From Clostridia bacterium (GTDB lineage: Bacteria; Bacillota; Clostridia; Oscillospirales; CAG-272), in NCBI GenBank assembly GCA_017451485.1, contig JAFTOG010000002.1, positions 1 to 37,607 on the forward strand: a stretch of DNA of 37,607 nucleotides, in the 5' to 3' direction. This document shows positions 7,198-14,904 of the stretch, in pieces; position 1 is the stretch's first letter, and every line of letters starts with the position of its first letter. The notes beneath the pieces were generated by a model. It was not told where the DNA came from. It saw only the letters and a list, made by a program, of their open reading frames with translations, and did no database searches. The position numbers and the translations under genes were made by a program.

Positions 7198-7243
7198 TTC
7201 CTAAATTAAGTGATACAATTGTTGTAAACAGGGCTATGAGTAC

Positions 7244-7272
7244 ATTATATTCCTATTTTAGTAATTTGTCAA
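7244..7272 (-). promoter_or_regulatory. Consensus promoter for zinc-ribbon/sigma-like genes
   Basis: On the minus strand, a perfect -35 TTGACA (7267-7272) and a perfect -10 TATAAT (7244-7249) are 17 bp apart. On the plus strand TTGTCA at 7266-7271 overlaps this -35 and could act with TAAATT (7288-7293) as a weak promoter for the divergent S24 repressor. Such back-to-back overlap would let the repressor control both sides. Confidence 0.85.
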
Positions 7273-7315
7273 TAGTCTTTTTTAACATAAATTTCATTTT
7301 GAAAGCAGGTGTCCT

Positions 7316-7966
7316 ATGAATAAGACAGTTCTTATAGAAAGAATAGAAAAGCTGTGCCGTGAACGGGGAATCAATATGCATACTGCATTTATGGAAAGTG
7401 GCGTAGGCAAGAATTTCAAGAGCAATCTGAAAACAGCAAACCCCACTCTCGGGAAGATAACAATGCTGTCTATGTACTTCAATGTATCCCGTGAGTACCT
7501 TATGGGAGAAAGCGATAAAAGAGGGAGCTATATCCGTGATGTCCTCGAGATAAGTGGAATCAAGCCTGTTAAAAGGCGTTCTATTCCCATCCTCGGCAGG
7601 ATAGCCTGTGGCGAGCCGATTTTTGCCGATGAGCAGTTAGAGGGCTATGCCTCCGTTGAGGGAGATATAAATGCAGACTTCTGTCTTTATGCCAAGGGAG
7701 ACAGTATGATAGAGGCAGGAATCCGTGACGGTAGCATAGTGTTTGTAAAAAAGCAACCAACAGTTGAAAACGGGCAGATAGCCGTTGTCCTTATAGATGA
7801 CGATGCTACACTTAAGCGTGTGTATTTTGATAAGGGTAACAGGCGAATGATATTAAATCCCGCAAATCCGTCCTATGCACCTATTGTTGTAGACGGTGCC
7901 CAGCTGGATAGTGGAAGCGTTCGTATCCTGGGCAAGGCAGTAATGTGCCAATTCAGGATAAATTAG
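7316..7966 (+). CDS. S24-family repressor (LexA/CI-like, self-cleaving)
   Basis: The protein has 216 residues. The N-terminal 65 residues are a Cro/CI-type DNA-binding domain (LIERIEKLCRERGI ... YFNVSREYLMG). The C-terminal S24 peptidase domain holds the catalytic Ser130 (KGDSMIEAG) and Lys167 (ATLKRVY). A cleavage site is likely at Cys98-Gly99 (GRIACGEP). In this family, activated RecA stimulates self-cleavage and lifts repression during DNA damage. The ribosome binding site AGGTG precedes ATG 7316. It is transcribed divergently from the zinc-ribbon/sigma-like pair, the classic layout of a phage-type repressor facing its target genes. It is not clearly the housekeeping LexA, because the N-terminal domain is CI-like rather than winged-helix LexA. 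Confidence 0.85.
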   Translation: MNKTVLIERIEKLCRERGINMHTAFMESGVGKNFKSNLKTANPTLGKITMLSMYFNVSREYLMGESDKRGSYIRDVLEISGIKPVKRRSIPILGRIACGEPIFADEQLEGYASVEGDINADFCLYAKGDSMIEAGIRDGSIVFVKKQPTVENGQIAVVLIDDDATLKRVYFDKGNRRMILNPANPSYAPIVVDGAQLDSGSVRILGKAVMCQFRIN

Positions 7967-8035
7967 CAGGTGTGCTTCTGCAAAAGCATAATTTAGTTAT
8001 GTTTTGTCGCAAAAAAACAGTAACGGAGTGGAAAA

Positions 8036-8959
8036 ATGACTACATTTAAGATAGATAATATACTTACAGTATCAAAAATCTGTATAGGTGCCGACCATTT
8101 TGGCACTGCTGTCGATAATAGGATTGCCTCCCGGATACTTGATGAGTATGTGGACAGGGGCGGCAGCTTTATAGATACTGCCAATGTGTACGGCAAATGG
8201 GTACAGGGTGCCGGCAACGCCAGTGAAAAATTCCTCGGAGAGTGGCTCAAAAGTACAAAAAAGCAGGTGGTTATCGCAACAAAGGGTGCCCACTATAATT
8301 TTGATTCTCCGACTGTTATGCGACTAAATGAAAATGAGATCCGCGCCGATCTTGAGGAGAGCCTTACTGCTCTTAAAAGGGACTGTATCGATTTTTACTG
8401 GCTACATAGGGATGATACATCAAAGCATATTGGTGAAATACTGGAAACAATGGAGAAGCTACGGGGTGAGGGCAAAATCTTTCTCTACGGTGCATCCAAT
8501 TTTACAGCAGAAAGATTATATGAGGCAGAAAAATATGCCCGTGAGCACAATATCAGAGGCTTTAGTGCTGTGTCTAATCAGCATAGCTCTGCCACGGTAA
8601 ACAGGGGATATAACACAAATCCCGACCCGACCCTTGTAATCCACGGTGCAAACGAAGAAAAATTCCACAAATATACGGGTAAGCTTTTAGTACCCTATCA
8701 GTCCACAGCCCGTGGGTATTTTGCAAAAATACACGGGGGAGTGTCCATACCCGACTCTCTTATCCGTGCGTACGATAACGAAGCCACAAGGAAAGCATAT
8801 AAGGAGGTCCTTGCCTTAGCAGAAAGAGAATCCTGCTCCGTTCAGACGGCGTCCATTCTCCATCTGGCAAGCTCCCCCTATCCCATAATTCCCATAACCA
8901 GCGTAAAAAAAATCGAACACCTCCCCGACCTTTTCGAGGCTATGGAGAAAATCGGATAA
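8036..8959 (+). CDS. Aldo/keto reductase
   Basis: It is an NAD(P)H-dependent cytosolic oxidoreductase of 307 residues. The catalytic tetrad of the family is intact: Asp47 (FIDTANVYG), Tyr52, Lys83 (ATKGAHY) and His124 (YWLHRDD). The length is normal for a TIM-barrel AKR. The ribosome binding site CGGAGTGG precedes ATG by 5 bases. It lies 69 bp after the S24 repressor on the same strand with no clear terminator between, so read-through is possible. The physiological substrate is unknown. The closest general type is the YajO/Tas-like group of bacterial AKRs. Confidence 0.85.
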   Translation: MTTFKIDNILTVSKICIGADHFGTAVDNRIASRILDEYVDRGGSFIDTANVYGKWVQGAGNASEKFLGEWLKSTKKQVVIATKGAHYNFDSPTVMRLNENEIRADLEESLTALKRDCIDFYWLHRDDTSKHIGEILETMEKLRGEGKIFLYGASNFTAERLYEAEKYAREHNIRGFSAVSNQHSSATVNRGYNTNPDPTLVIHGANEEKFHKYTGKLLVPYQSTARGYFAKIHGGVSIPDSLIRAYDNEATRKAYKEVLALAERESCSVQTASILHLASSPYPIIPITSVKKIEHLPDLFEAMEKIG

Positions 8960-9067
8960 ATTGCTTTAAAACAAATCTAAGCTTTATATACTAAATCAAG
9001 CAAGGCTCTGCTGAATTATTTTAATATCAAATGCAGCGATTGAATTTTAATTAACACAGGAGAAAGT

Positions 9068-9529
9068 ATGGAAACAAATAATACAAATTGGGGACAAAGT
9101 GTGGCAGGAGTTGTTATAAGAGACGGAAAGGTATTGCTTGCAAGACACACATACGGAAACGGCAAAGGACTTCTTATAATTCCGGGAGGTTATGTCAATA
9201 TAGGCGAAACACCGGAGGATGCCTTAAAGCGTGAATTTATGGAGGAGACCGGCATCCAAGTAGAGCCGGACGGAATAATCGGAATAAGATTTAATATGCA
9301 CGATTGGTATATAGTTTTTCGTGCAAGCTATATTTCCGGCAAGGAAAAATCCGATAATGACGAAAACAGCGAGGTAGTATGGATGAACACCGATGAGGCG
9401 TTGACACGAGACGATGTTCCCGAGCTTACAAAAATTTTAATAAGGAGTGCTCTTTCCTCCAATGGACTGACCAGCCATCCATACCAAAGCAACACGAAGC
9501 ACGCACCGTATTCTCTCTGGTGCTTATAA
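9068..9529 (+). CDS. Nudix hydrolase
   Basis: It hydrolyses a nucleoside diphosphate linked to another moiety. The 153-residue protein has a complete Nudix box at residues 41-63: Gly41, Glu47, Arg55-Glu56, Glu59-Glu60, Gly62. AGGAGA lies 5 bases before ATG. The last ~20 residues after LIRSALSS look like non-conserved tail sequence (SNGLTSHPYQSNTKH) with base use unlike the body, so the 3' end may have been altered by a small rearrangement. The substrate is unknown. It is followed by two hairpins, the second a strong terminator. Confidence 0.85.
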   Translation: METNNTNWGQSVAGVVIRDGKVLLARHTYGNGKGLLIIPGGYVNIGETPEDALKREFMEETGIQVEPDGIIGIRFNMHDWYIVFRASYISGKEKSDNDENSEVVWMNTDEALTRDDVPELTKILIRSALSSNGLTSHPYQSNTKHAPYSLWCL

Positions 9530-9533
9530 ACGC

Positions 9534-9569
9534 AAATCCCCAAGAAGCTAAACACTCCTTTGGGGATTT
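9534..9569. terminator. Hairpin just after the Nudix gene
   Basis: AAATCCCCAA (9534-9543) pairs with TTGGGGATTT (9560-9569) across a 16-base loop. It begins 4 bases after the stop codon. The downstream T-run is short, so it may act as a weak terminator or an mRNA-stabilising stem. Confidence 0.5.
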
Positions 9570-9671
9570 AACTATATTAAGGACAACAAAAAATTCTGTT
9601 TACAGTCCAAAGATTTGTTTTACTCTTTTTTTGATAATGTCTGCGATGTTTTAATACAGGAAAGGTAAAGC

Positions 9672-9708
9672 AAAAAGAAGATGCGAACTGCATCTTCTTT
9701 TTAATTAT
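9672..9708 (+). terminator. Strong intrinsic terminator
   Basis: AAAAAGAAGATGC (9672-9684) pairs perfectly with 9690-9702 around GAACT, and the 3' arm ends in a run of T. It ends the AKR/Nudix transcription unit. Between it and the preceding hairpin (9570-9671) nothing else is seen. Confidence 0.8.
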
Positions 9709-9740
9709 ATTTTCTAAGCAAAGCTGATTAACAATACAAG

Positions 9741-10076
9741 CAAGTCGTACCACAAAGGCTATCTTTCGGATAGTCGAGGTCTTAGATGAGGAACAACGCA
9801 GTATGTCGAAGCGTTAGTAAGCCTCTGAATATTTGAAGTTTAATGACCAAGGATTTCAAGGCGTACCACAGAGGGTGGACGATGGCTATCTTTCGATAGT
9901 CGAGGTCACCATCGAGGACACAACACAGAAATCCGATGTATCAGTAAGCCATTTGAATTTTAGGTTTAATAACCGAGACAGGCAAGGCGTACCGCAAATT
10001 CACAGGCGTAGCCGTACTTGGGTACGGCAAGGTTGTGAATGAGGAACAACGCAGTATGTCGAAGCGTTAGTAAGCC
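9741..10076. repeat. Three tandem copies of a structured ~90-bp repeat
   Basis: The units are 9741-9823, 9857-9950 and 9983-10076 (periods 116 and 126 bp). Each has a constant left end (CAAGGCGTACCACA-like), a variable middle that forms a hairpin, and a constant right end (GAGGAACAACGCAG ... GCGTTAGTAAGCC). The linkers of 32-33 bp are also alike (TTTGAA ... TTTAAT.ACC). Middles: CTATC-TTTCG-GATAG in units 1 and 2; in unit 3 a longer stem, GCCGTAC-TTGG-GTACGGC inside ATTCACA/TTGTGAAT. The last unit ends 5 bases before the stop codon of the nuclease gene. No coding potential was seen. Confidence 0.85.
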
Positions 10077-10081
10077 TAAAA

Positions 10082-11011
10082 TTAGGGTTTGCAGGTACCA
10101 CAGGGACTATACCCCATATCTATCAGGTCTTGTCTATTGCCTGTATAGGTATCCTTGTTCTCTTCCTTTACGCTATTACCACAGGAGCTACCGTCCTTAT
10201 GGAATTTCATGCTGTTTTTATTAAGAATATATGTTATGTTATTGGGGTCCTGGGTTGTGGTCTGTTCAACATCCGGTGCTTCACCTGAGAGCCAGTTTTC
10301 TCCTGTGGCGTAGTTGATTTCAATACCGGGCTGAACATTGTATGCGTATACATTGAAGGATATACCCTCACCCTCATCCTCTACGGAGTAGCCCTCCATA
10401 TGTATGCCACTGGGAACGAGATTATTGCCGTCATAAATGGGAGTAACACGGAACATTACATGGTTCTTTGTTTCCTTTACATAGTCGGCAATCATATTTT
10501 CAAAGGGGAGCATACCCTCAATATTAAGGTAACGGGTACCTGTTACAAGATTCTTTTCATTGGCGTTTTCGCCTGCCAGCTGGAAGCCAATCAGGTGGCA
10601 TCTGTTGTATATGTAGCCACCCTCTACAAGAGTGGTATCGTACTTATTGTTATTGCTCTTGCCGTTATATTTCCAGCCCGATGGAGTTACGGAGCCGATC
10701 TCTCCTCTGTCGTCTGTGGGCATTAAGTCAACACCGATACAAGCGTGGGTAACACCACATCTGCCGAGGGAATCAAGCTCACTGTAAAACTCATAGGATT
10801 TTGTGGTGATTTCCTTATCTGTAAAGGTCGGCTCACCGTTATTCAGATACACATACGCTTTATTTGTATATGACGGAACGGTCTCTCCGTTTATTACTAT
10901 TGTACTGGGTCCACCTGTTGCGTCTGTCTCATCGGAGAACAGGCTACAGGAGGTAAATGACATAGCCACAATAAGCAAAAGGGCTAAGAGTGATAAAATT
11001 TTCTTTTTCAT
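10082..11011 (-). CDS. Secreted lipoprotein DNA/RNA non-specific endonuclease
   Basis: The protein has 309 residues. A lipoprotein signal peptide ends at Cys22 (MSFTSC), so it is exported and membrane-anchored. The central domain resembles the Endonuclease_NS_2/EndA type: His139 in YNRCHLIGFQL is the likely general base and the Asn of NEKNLVTGTRYLN a metal ligand. The C-terminal ~50 residues hold a separate motif with His271, Cys277, Cys304 and Cys307 (GYSPCGTCKP), like the small Ada-type metal-binding tails found on some secreted nucleases. It is the last gene of the AddAB operon and its ATG overlaps the previous stop by 4 bases. A role in breaking extracellular DNA for uptake or nutrition is inference. 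Confidence 0.82.
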   Translation of the reverse strand: MKKKILSLLALLLIVAMSFTSCSLFSDETDATGGPSTIVINGETVPSYTNKAYVYLNNGEPTFTDKEITTKSYEFYSELDSLGRCGVTHACIGVDLMPTDDRGEIGSVTPSGWKYNGKSNNNKYDTTLVEGGYIYNRCHLIGFQLAGENANEKNLVTGTRYLNIEGMLPFENMIADYVKETKNHVMFRVTPIYDGNNLVPSGIHMEGYSVEDEGEGISFNVYAYNVQPGIEINYATGENWLSGEAPDVEQTTTQDPNNITYILNKNSMKFHKDGSSCGNSVKEENKDTYTGNRQDLIDMGYSPCGTCKP

Positions 11012-11412
11012 TTAATCCATATCTCCTTGGTTATTTTTTCGTGGGAGGAGCCTGCAAATTCCGTGCTTGACACAAGCTTAAAGCCCTCCATATTAAAATC
11101 AAAATAGAAATCGCAGGGGTAGTGTCTGTTCCAGTGATATATGACAACGGAGTCTATCTCCTCGGCATATTCATTGGGGGACACATCCTCTATAAAGCAT
11201 ACGCTATCCCTCTTTGCCGATTTTATCGGGTTGTCCTTAACCTTAAGCTTAAGGTCAAGACCCTCAAACAGCTTTTCGGAATAGGGGGATATAAACAGTT
11301 TCTCCCCATTGAGAGAGGAGACGATATCAGCTGTTACTATACTGTCTCTGCTCTGTCTGCGTTTATTGAACATCATACCCCGTCTTTCGTCAAGACAAAC
11401 TATAATTCTCAT
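11008..11412 (-). CDS. Unassigned 134-residue protein between addA and nuclease
   Basis: I do not assign this gene to a characterised family. It begins MRIIVCLDERRGMMFNKRRQ, a hydrophobic strand followed by a very basic Arg-rich stretch. It then has alternating hydrophobic strands and a near-C-terminal aromatic patch (VIYHWNRHYPCDFYFDF). There is no signal peptide or membrane segment, so it is probably cytosolic. It starts directly after the addA stop (GAGGAATAAATG) and overlaps the nuclease start by 4 bases, so it is certainly co-translated with them. The context suggests a nucleic-acid-related role. Confidence 0.7.
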   Translation of the reverse strand: MRIIVCLDERRGMMFNKRRQSRDSIVTADIVSSLNGEKLFISPYSEKLFEGLDLKLKVKDNPIKSAKRDSVCFIEDVSPNEYAEEIDSVVIYHWNRHYPCDFYFDFNMEGFKLVSSTEFAGSSHEKITKEIWIK

Positions 11413-14400
11413 TTATTCCTCCTTTGAAAAATCATCGTCGCCTCCGTCGGGCAGGAAAACACTCCTGCCTAAGGGAACGCTGTAAATCAACACCTGCGAA
11501 ATGGGTCTTTCCATCATCATTTCGCAAGCTTTTTTATAGTACGATAGCTGATTTTTGTGACGGCTGACCAATACCTGACGGTAATTTGACATATTTACGC
11601 TGTCCGTTTTATAGTCCACCAGAACAAGGTCTCCGTTATCCCTTTCATAGATACAGTCCACCACGCCCTGCACCAGCACCTTCTCTCCGTGGAAATCGGT
11701 TTTCTCGGAGAAATCATTGGCAGGGAGCAGAATATTATACCTGAATTCCTTTAAGATGCTTTTTGCCTCCCTCAGCTCCGTAAACAGCCGTGAGCCCATA
11801 AATTTTTCAATATAGCTCTTGTTGACAAGCTTGCATACGGACTCTGACAGGTATTCTCCCCGCAGTCTTTCCAGCTCCTTGTCGACTCCGTTTTTTTCAA
11901 GCTCACCGAAATCACAGAATTGCAAAAACAGGTGGGTTGCCGTACCTATATCCGAGCCTGTTACCTGCTTTTCTCCTCCTGTCAGGAATGTGGGCATAAT
12001 ATCAAGGGATATATTCTGGTCTACCTCCTCATTTTCCGTGCTGTCAAGAACTGTTTTGGACAGCTTTGATGCTGAGAGCTTGGAGGGTACCTTATTTATA
12101 TGCTCATTTGTGTACTTAAATTCAAGGCGTTTTTTAAGCTCTCTCTTTATTTCTTCAAGCTCACTTTGGGAATAGGGTGCCTCTTCCTCATATACACCGT
12201 CCGTCGCCTCCACAATATCCTCCTCTCCGTCTATTACAGACATTTCAAAAAAGTCCGAGGAGGTGTCGCTGCATGCACCGACGATCCAGTCAAGGCAGGA
12301 GGTTGTATTGAGTATTGAGTAGGGGGATTGACACCTTGCCCTTTCCTTCATTTCGCAAATGTATTCTACAGGGTCAGCGTCCATTCCCGTAACTATCATT
12401 TTATTCTCTGCTCTGGTTAAGGCTACATAGAGCTTTCGCATTTCCTCCTCTACAATTCCGTTAACCATAGCCATGGAGGTGCATTTTCTCATTAAGGTGT
12501 TATATTTTGTAAGGCCGTCATTTTTGAAAATATAGCCGGACACCCCGAGGAATCTGTCAAAATATATGGGGCTTTTGATGTCCTCTGTATTAAAGCCTCT
12601 TGCAGTATCACAGAGGAAGCATATATGTCTTTGCAGCCCCTTGGAGCCGTGTACGGTCATAATCTCCACACTCTGGCCGTTATTATCCGAAATATGCTCC
12701 TTTATTTTATCATTCACCACTCTGTCAGTATAGCGAAGGAATGAGCTGACTCCCTTATATGAGCCCGACTCATATTTTCTTGCTATATCGTAAAGGGTGA
12801 GCAGGCTTTTCCTCTCCTCCTTGGTACAGCTACCGAGAATGCCAAAGTCCGTATAAAGCATAGAAATTACCTCGTGGGAGGGTAATTTACGACACTCCTT
12901 ACGGTATTTTTCTATTTTCTCAAAGAAATCATCCAGCTTTTTCCTTGTTTCATCCTCCTTGGGATAGGATTTGCAGGATGCATAGAGTGACGGCAGGCTC
13001 CTTCCCGATTGTCTTATAGCCACAAGCTCGGAAAGGGTAAAATCGAACACGGGAGAACGCATAGCCCCTGCCAGATATACATCACGCATAGGATTGTCGA
13101 TTACATTAAGAAGACACATCACAAGAAGAATCTCGCTTCTCTCGTAAAGCATCTCTTCGTTTTCGTACTGATAATTGACCCCGTGTCTTTTAAGGGCATT
13201 GATATAGTCGTTAAGACCTGTTCTTGTCCTTAAAAGAATGGTAATGTCCTTTGCCTGAATTTTGTCACCCGAGGGCAGGTATCCGTAGTCTATCAAGGAT
13301 TTTATCTTTCTTGCAACAAAATCAGCCTCAGGATTTTCTTCTGTTTCGTCGTTTCTTTTTCCTTTGATAAGATATACCTCTGCCTTTTCATGTGGATAGC
13401 CCTCCGGCAGCCTTGCCTTGGAGAATATCAGACGGTCCTTTGGTCCGTAGGGAATCTCCTGTGAGCCCTTGAACATATAATCCGATACAAGGTTGGCAAA
13501 GCGTATAACTCCCTTATCGGAACGGAAATTATTTGACATAAAGATACCGGCACCCATATCTCCCCTTTGAAATTCATCCACGGGGGTGTAGGAATCTCTG
13601 TATGCGGCAAAAATCTCAGGCTCGGCAGCACGGAATTTATAGATGCTCTGCTTTATGTCGCCTACCATAAATCTGTTACCGTTGCTTATTGCCTTAAATA
13701 TTTCATCCTGGATGGAGTTTGTATCCTGATACTCGTCGATGTAAACCTCGTTGTATCTTTTTCTGTATTCAAGAGCTGTATCCGTTGGATTTCCGTCCCC
13801 GTCGCAAAGAAGACAGAGAGCAAAGCGTTCCACATCGTTAAAGCTGTATATAGAGTGTGCCTTTTTCTTAAGGAAAAGCTCATTTTCAAATGCTTTAATT
13901 ATTTTGTAGATGGCACGGCACATTTTTCCGTTCTGATTATATGCCTCGCAGGCGTCCTTGTGGTCTGTGGAAAAATACCGTTTTTCAATATCCTTTATCT
14001 TATTTTTGAAGGTGTCTCTCTTATCCTTTATGGCTCCTGTATCAACGGAGCATTCTCCCTTTACACTGCCGAATCTTGCGTATTTTACAGAAGCAAGACC
14101 GGATTTGAGCTCATCGTATTTACATCCCCTGCAAAGACCCAATATACTGTCCATAATACCGATATCCGATACCAATGCGGGGGCGTAATTCTTTGCTGTT
14201 TTTTCATCCTTCATACACTCATCTATAAGAAGCTCGTAATACTTTTTATAGTAATTAATCAGTCTTACAATGCGTTCACAAAGGATTTTTCCGTGGGGGG
14301 TGTCCATAAAATCCCCCTCACAGGTGTTATTCTTAAGGAGAAGCTCTGCCCCCTCCTTAGTGGAAATAAGCTTGGAATAAAGACTCAAAAGACTTTCTGC

Positions 14401-14904
14401 CAGCTTATCCTCGTTTCTTATATCGCCGAAGCAGTCGCATACCGTAAGAAAATCCGCATCCTTCTCCTCAGCCTCAAAAAAGGTGTCAAGAGTCTCCTCC
14501 ATTGCCTCCTTACTGAGGATATCTATTTCACTCTGCTCCCCTATGCGAAAGTCAGCATCTATGCCAACCTTATCAAAATTGGCACGAACAAGCTTCATAC
14601 AAAAGGCGTCTATGGTACAGATATCGGCATTACCTGCCTTTATCAGCTGTTCCCCGAGGTGCTTTCCTCCCTGTCCGTTGGCAATCTCCTCTCCTATTCC
14701 CTTAATAAGATCGGCACGGAGCTTCGAGGCGGCGGAAATGGTAAAGGTTACAATAAGCTTATCGGTGATTTGCTCTCCGTTTTTAAGCCTTTCAACTATT
14801 CTCTTTATAAGCGTGGAGGTCTTTCCGCTTCCCGCTGCGGCGGAAACAAGAAGATTTCCGTCCCTGAATTCTATCGCTTGCTTCTGAGGTATTGTAAGCT
14901 CCAT
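11413..14904 (-). CDS. addA: ATP-dependent helicase/nuclease subunit A
   Basis: It is the helicase-nuclease subunit of the AddAB complex, which resects double-strand breaks and loads RecA. The protein has 1163 residues from MELTIPQKQA. That start is chosen because AAGGAGG lies 5 bases upstream and the ATG overlaps the addB stop (TAATG). Walker A AAAGSGKT is at residues 22-29, motif II DEYQD at 390-394, and further UvrD-like motifs (MTVHGSKGLQ, LYVALTRAENK) lie in the middle. A C-terminal RecB-type nuclease domain has GTATHLFLQF and the catalytic DYKTDS (about 1097-1102), then QLSYYKKA. The length is usual (about 1200). All key motifs are intact. Confidence 0.95.
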   Translation of the reverse strand: MELTIPQKQAIEFRDGNLLVSAAAGSGKTSTLIKRIVERLKNGEQITDKLIVTFTISAASKLRADLIKGIGEEIANGQGGKHLGEQLIKAGNADICTIDAFCMKLVRANFDKVGIDADFRIGEQSEIDILSKEAMEETLDTFFEAEEKDADFLTVCDCFGDIRNEDKLAESLLSLYSKLISTKEGAELLLKNNTCEGDFMDTPHGKILCERIVRLINYYKKYYELLIDECMKDEKTAKNYAPALVSDIGIMDSILGLCRGCKYDELKSGLASVKYARFGSVKGECSVDTGAIKDKRDTFKNKIKDIEKRYFSTDHKDACEAYNQNGKMCRAIYKIIKAFENELFLKKKAHSIYSFNDVERFALCLLCDGDGNPTDTALEYRKRYNEVYIDEYQDTNSIQDEIFKAISNGNRFMVGDIKQSIYKFRAAEPEIFAAYRDSYTPVDEFQRGDMGAGIFMSNNFRSDKGVIRFANLVSDYMFKGSQEIPYGPKDRLIFSKARLPEGYPHEKAEVYLIKGKRNDETEENPEADFVARKIKSLIDYGYLPSGDKIQAKDITILLRTRTGLNDYINALKRHGVNYQYENEEMLYERSEILLVMCLLNVIDNPMRDVYLAGAMRSPVFDFTLSELVAIRQSGRSLPSLYASCKSYPKEDETRKKLDDFFEKIEKYRKECRKLPSHEVISMLYTDFGILGSCTKEERKSLLTLYDIARKYESGSYKGVSSFLRYTDRVVNDKIKEHISDNNGQSVEIMTVHGSKGLQRHICFLCDTARGFNTEDIKSPIYFDRFLGVSGYIFKNDGLTKYNTLMRKCTSMAMVNGIVEEEMRKLYVALTRAENKMIVTGMDADPVEYICEMKERARCQSPYSILNTTSCLDWIVGACSDTSSDFFEMSVIDGEEDIVEATDGVYEEEAPYSQSELEEIKRELKKRLEFKYTNEHINKVPSKLSASKLSKTVLDSTENEEVDQNISLDIMPTFLTGGEKQVTGSDIGTATHLFLQFCDFGELEKNGVDKELERLRGEYLSESVCKLVNKSYIEKFMGSRLFTELREAKSILKEFRYNILLPANDFSEKTDFHGEKVLVQGVVDCIYERDNGDLVLVDYKTDSVNMSNYRQVLVSRHKNQLSYYKKACEMMMERPISQVLIYSVPLGRSVFLPDGGDDDFSKEE

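Noticed and set aside
7316..7966. Housekeeping lexA
   Set aside because: The S24 domain fits, but the DNA-binding domain is CI-like and the neighbours are phage-type regulators; no CheO-box-like GAAC-N4-GTTC site was seen upstream.
9741..10076. CRISPR array
   Set aside because: The repeats are about 90 bp with internal hairpins, the linkers are similar to each other, only three units exist and no cas genes are near.
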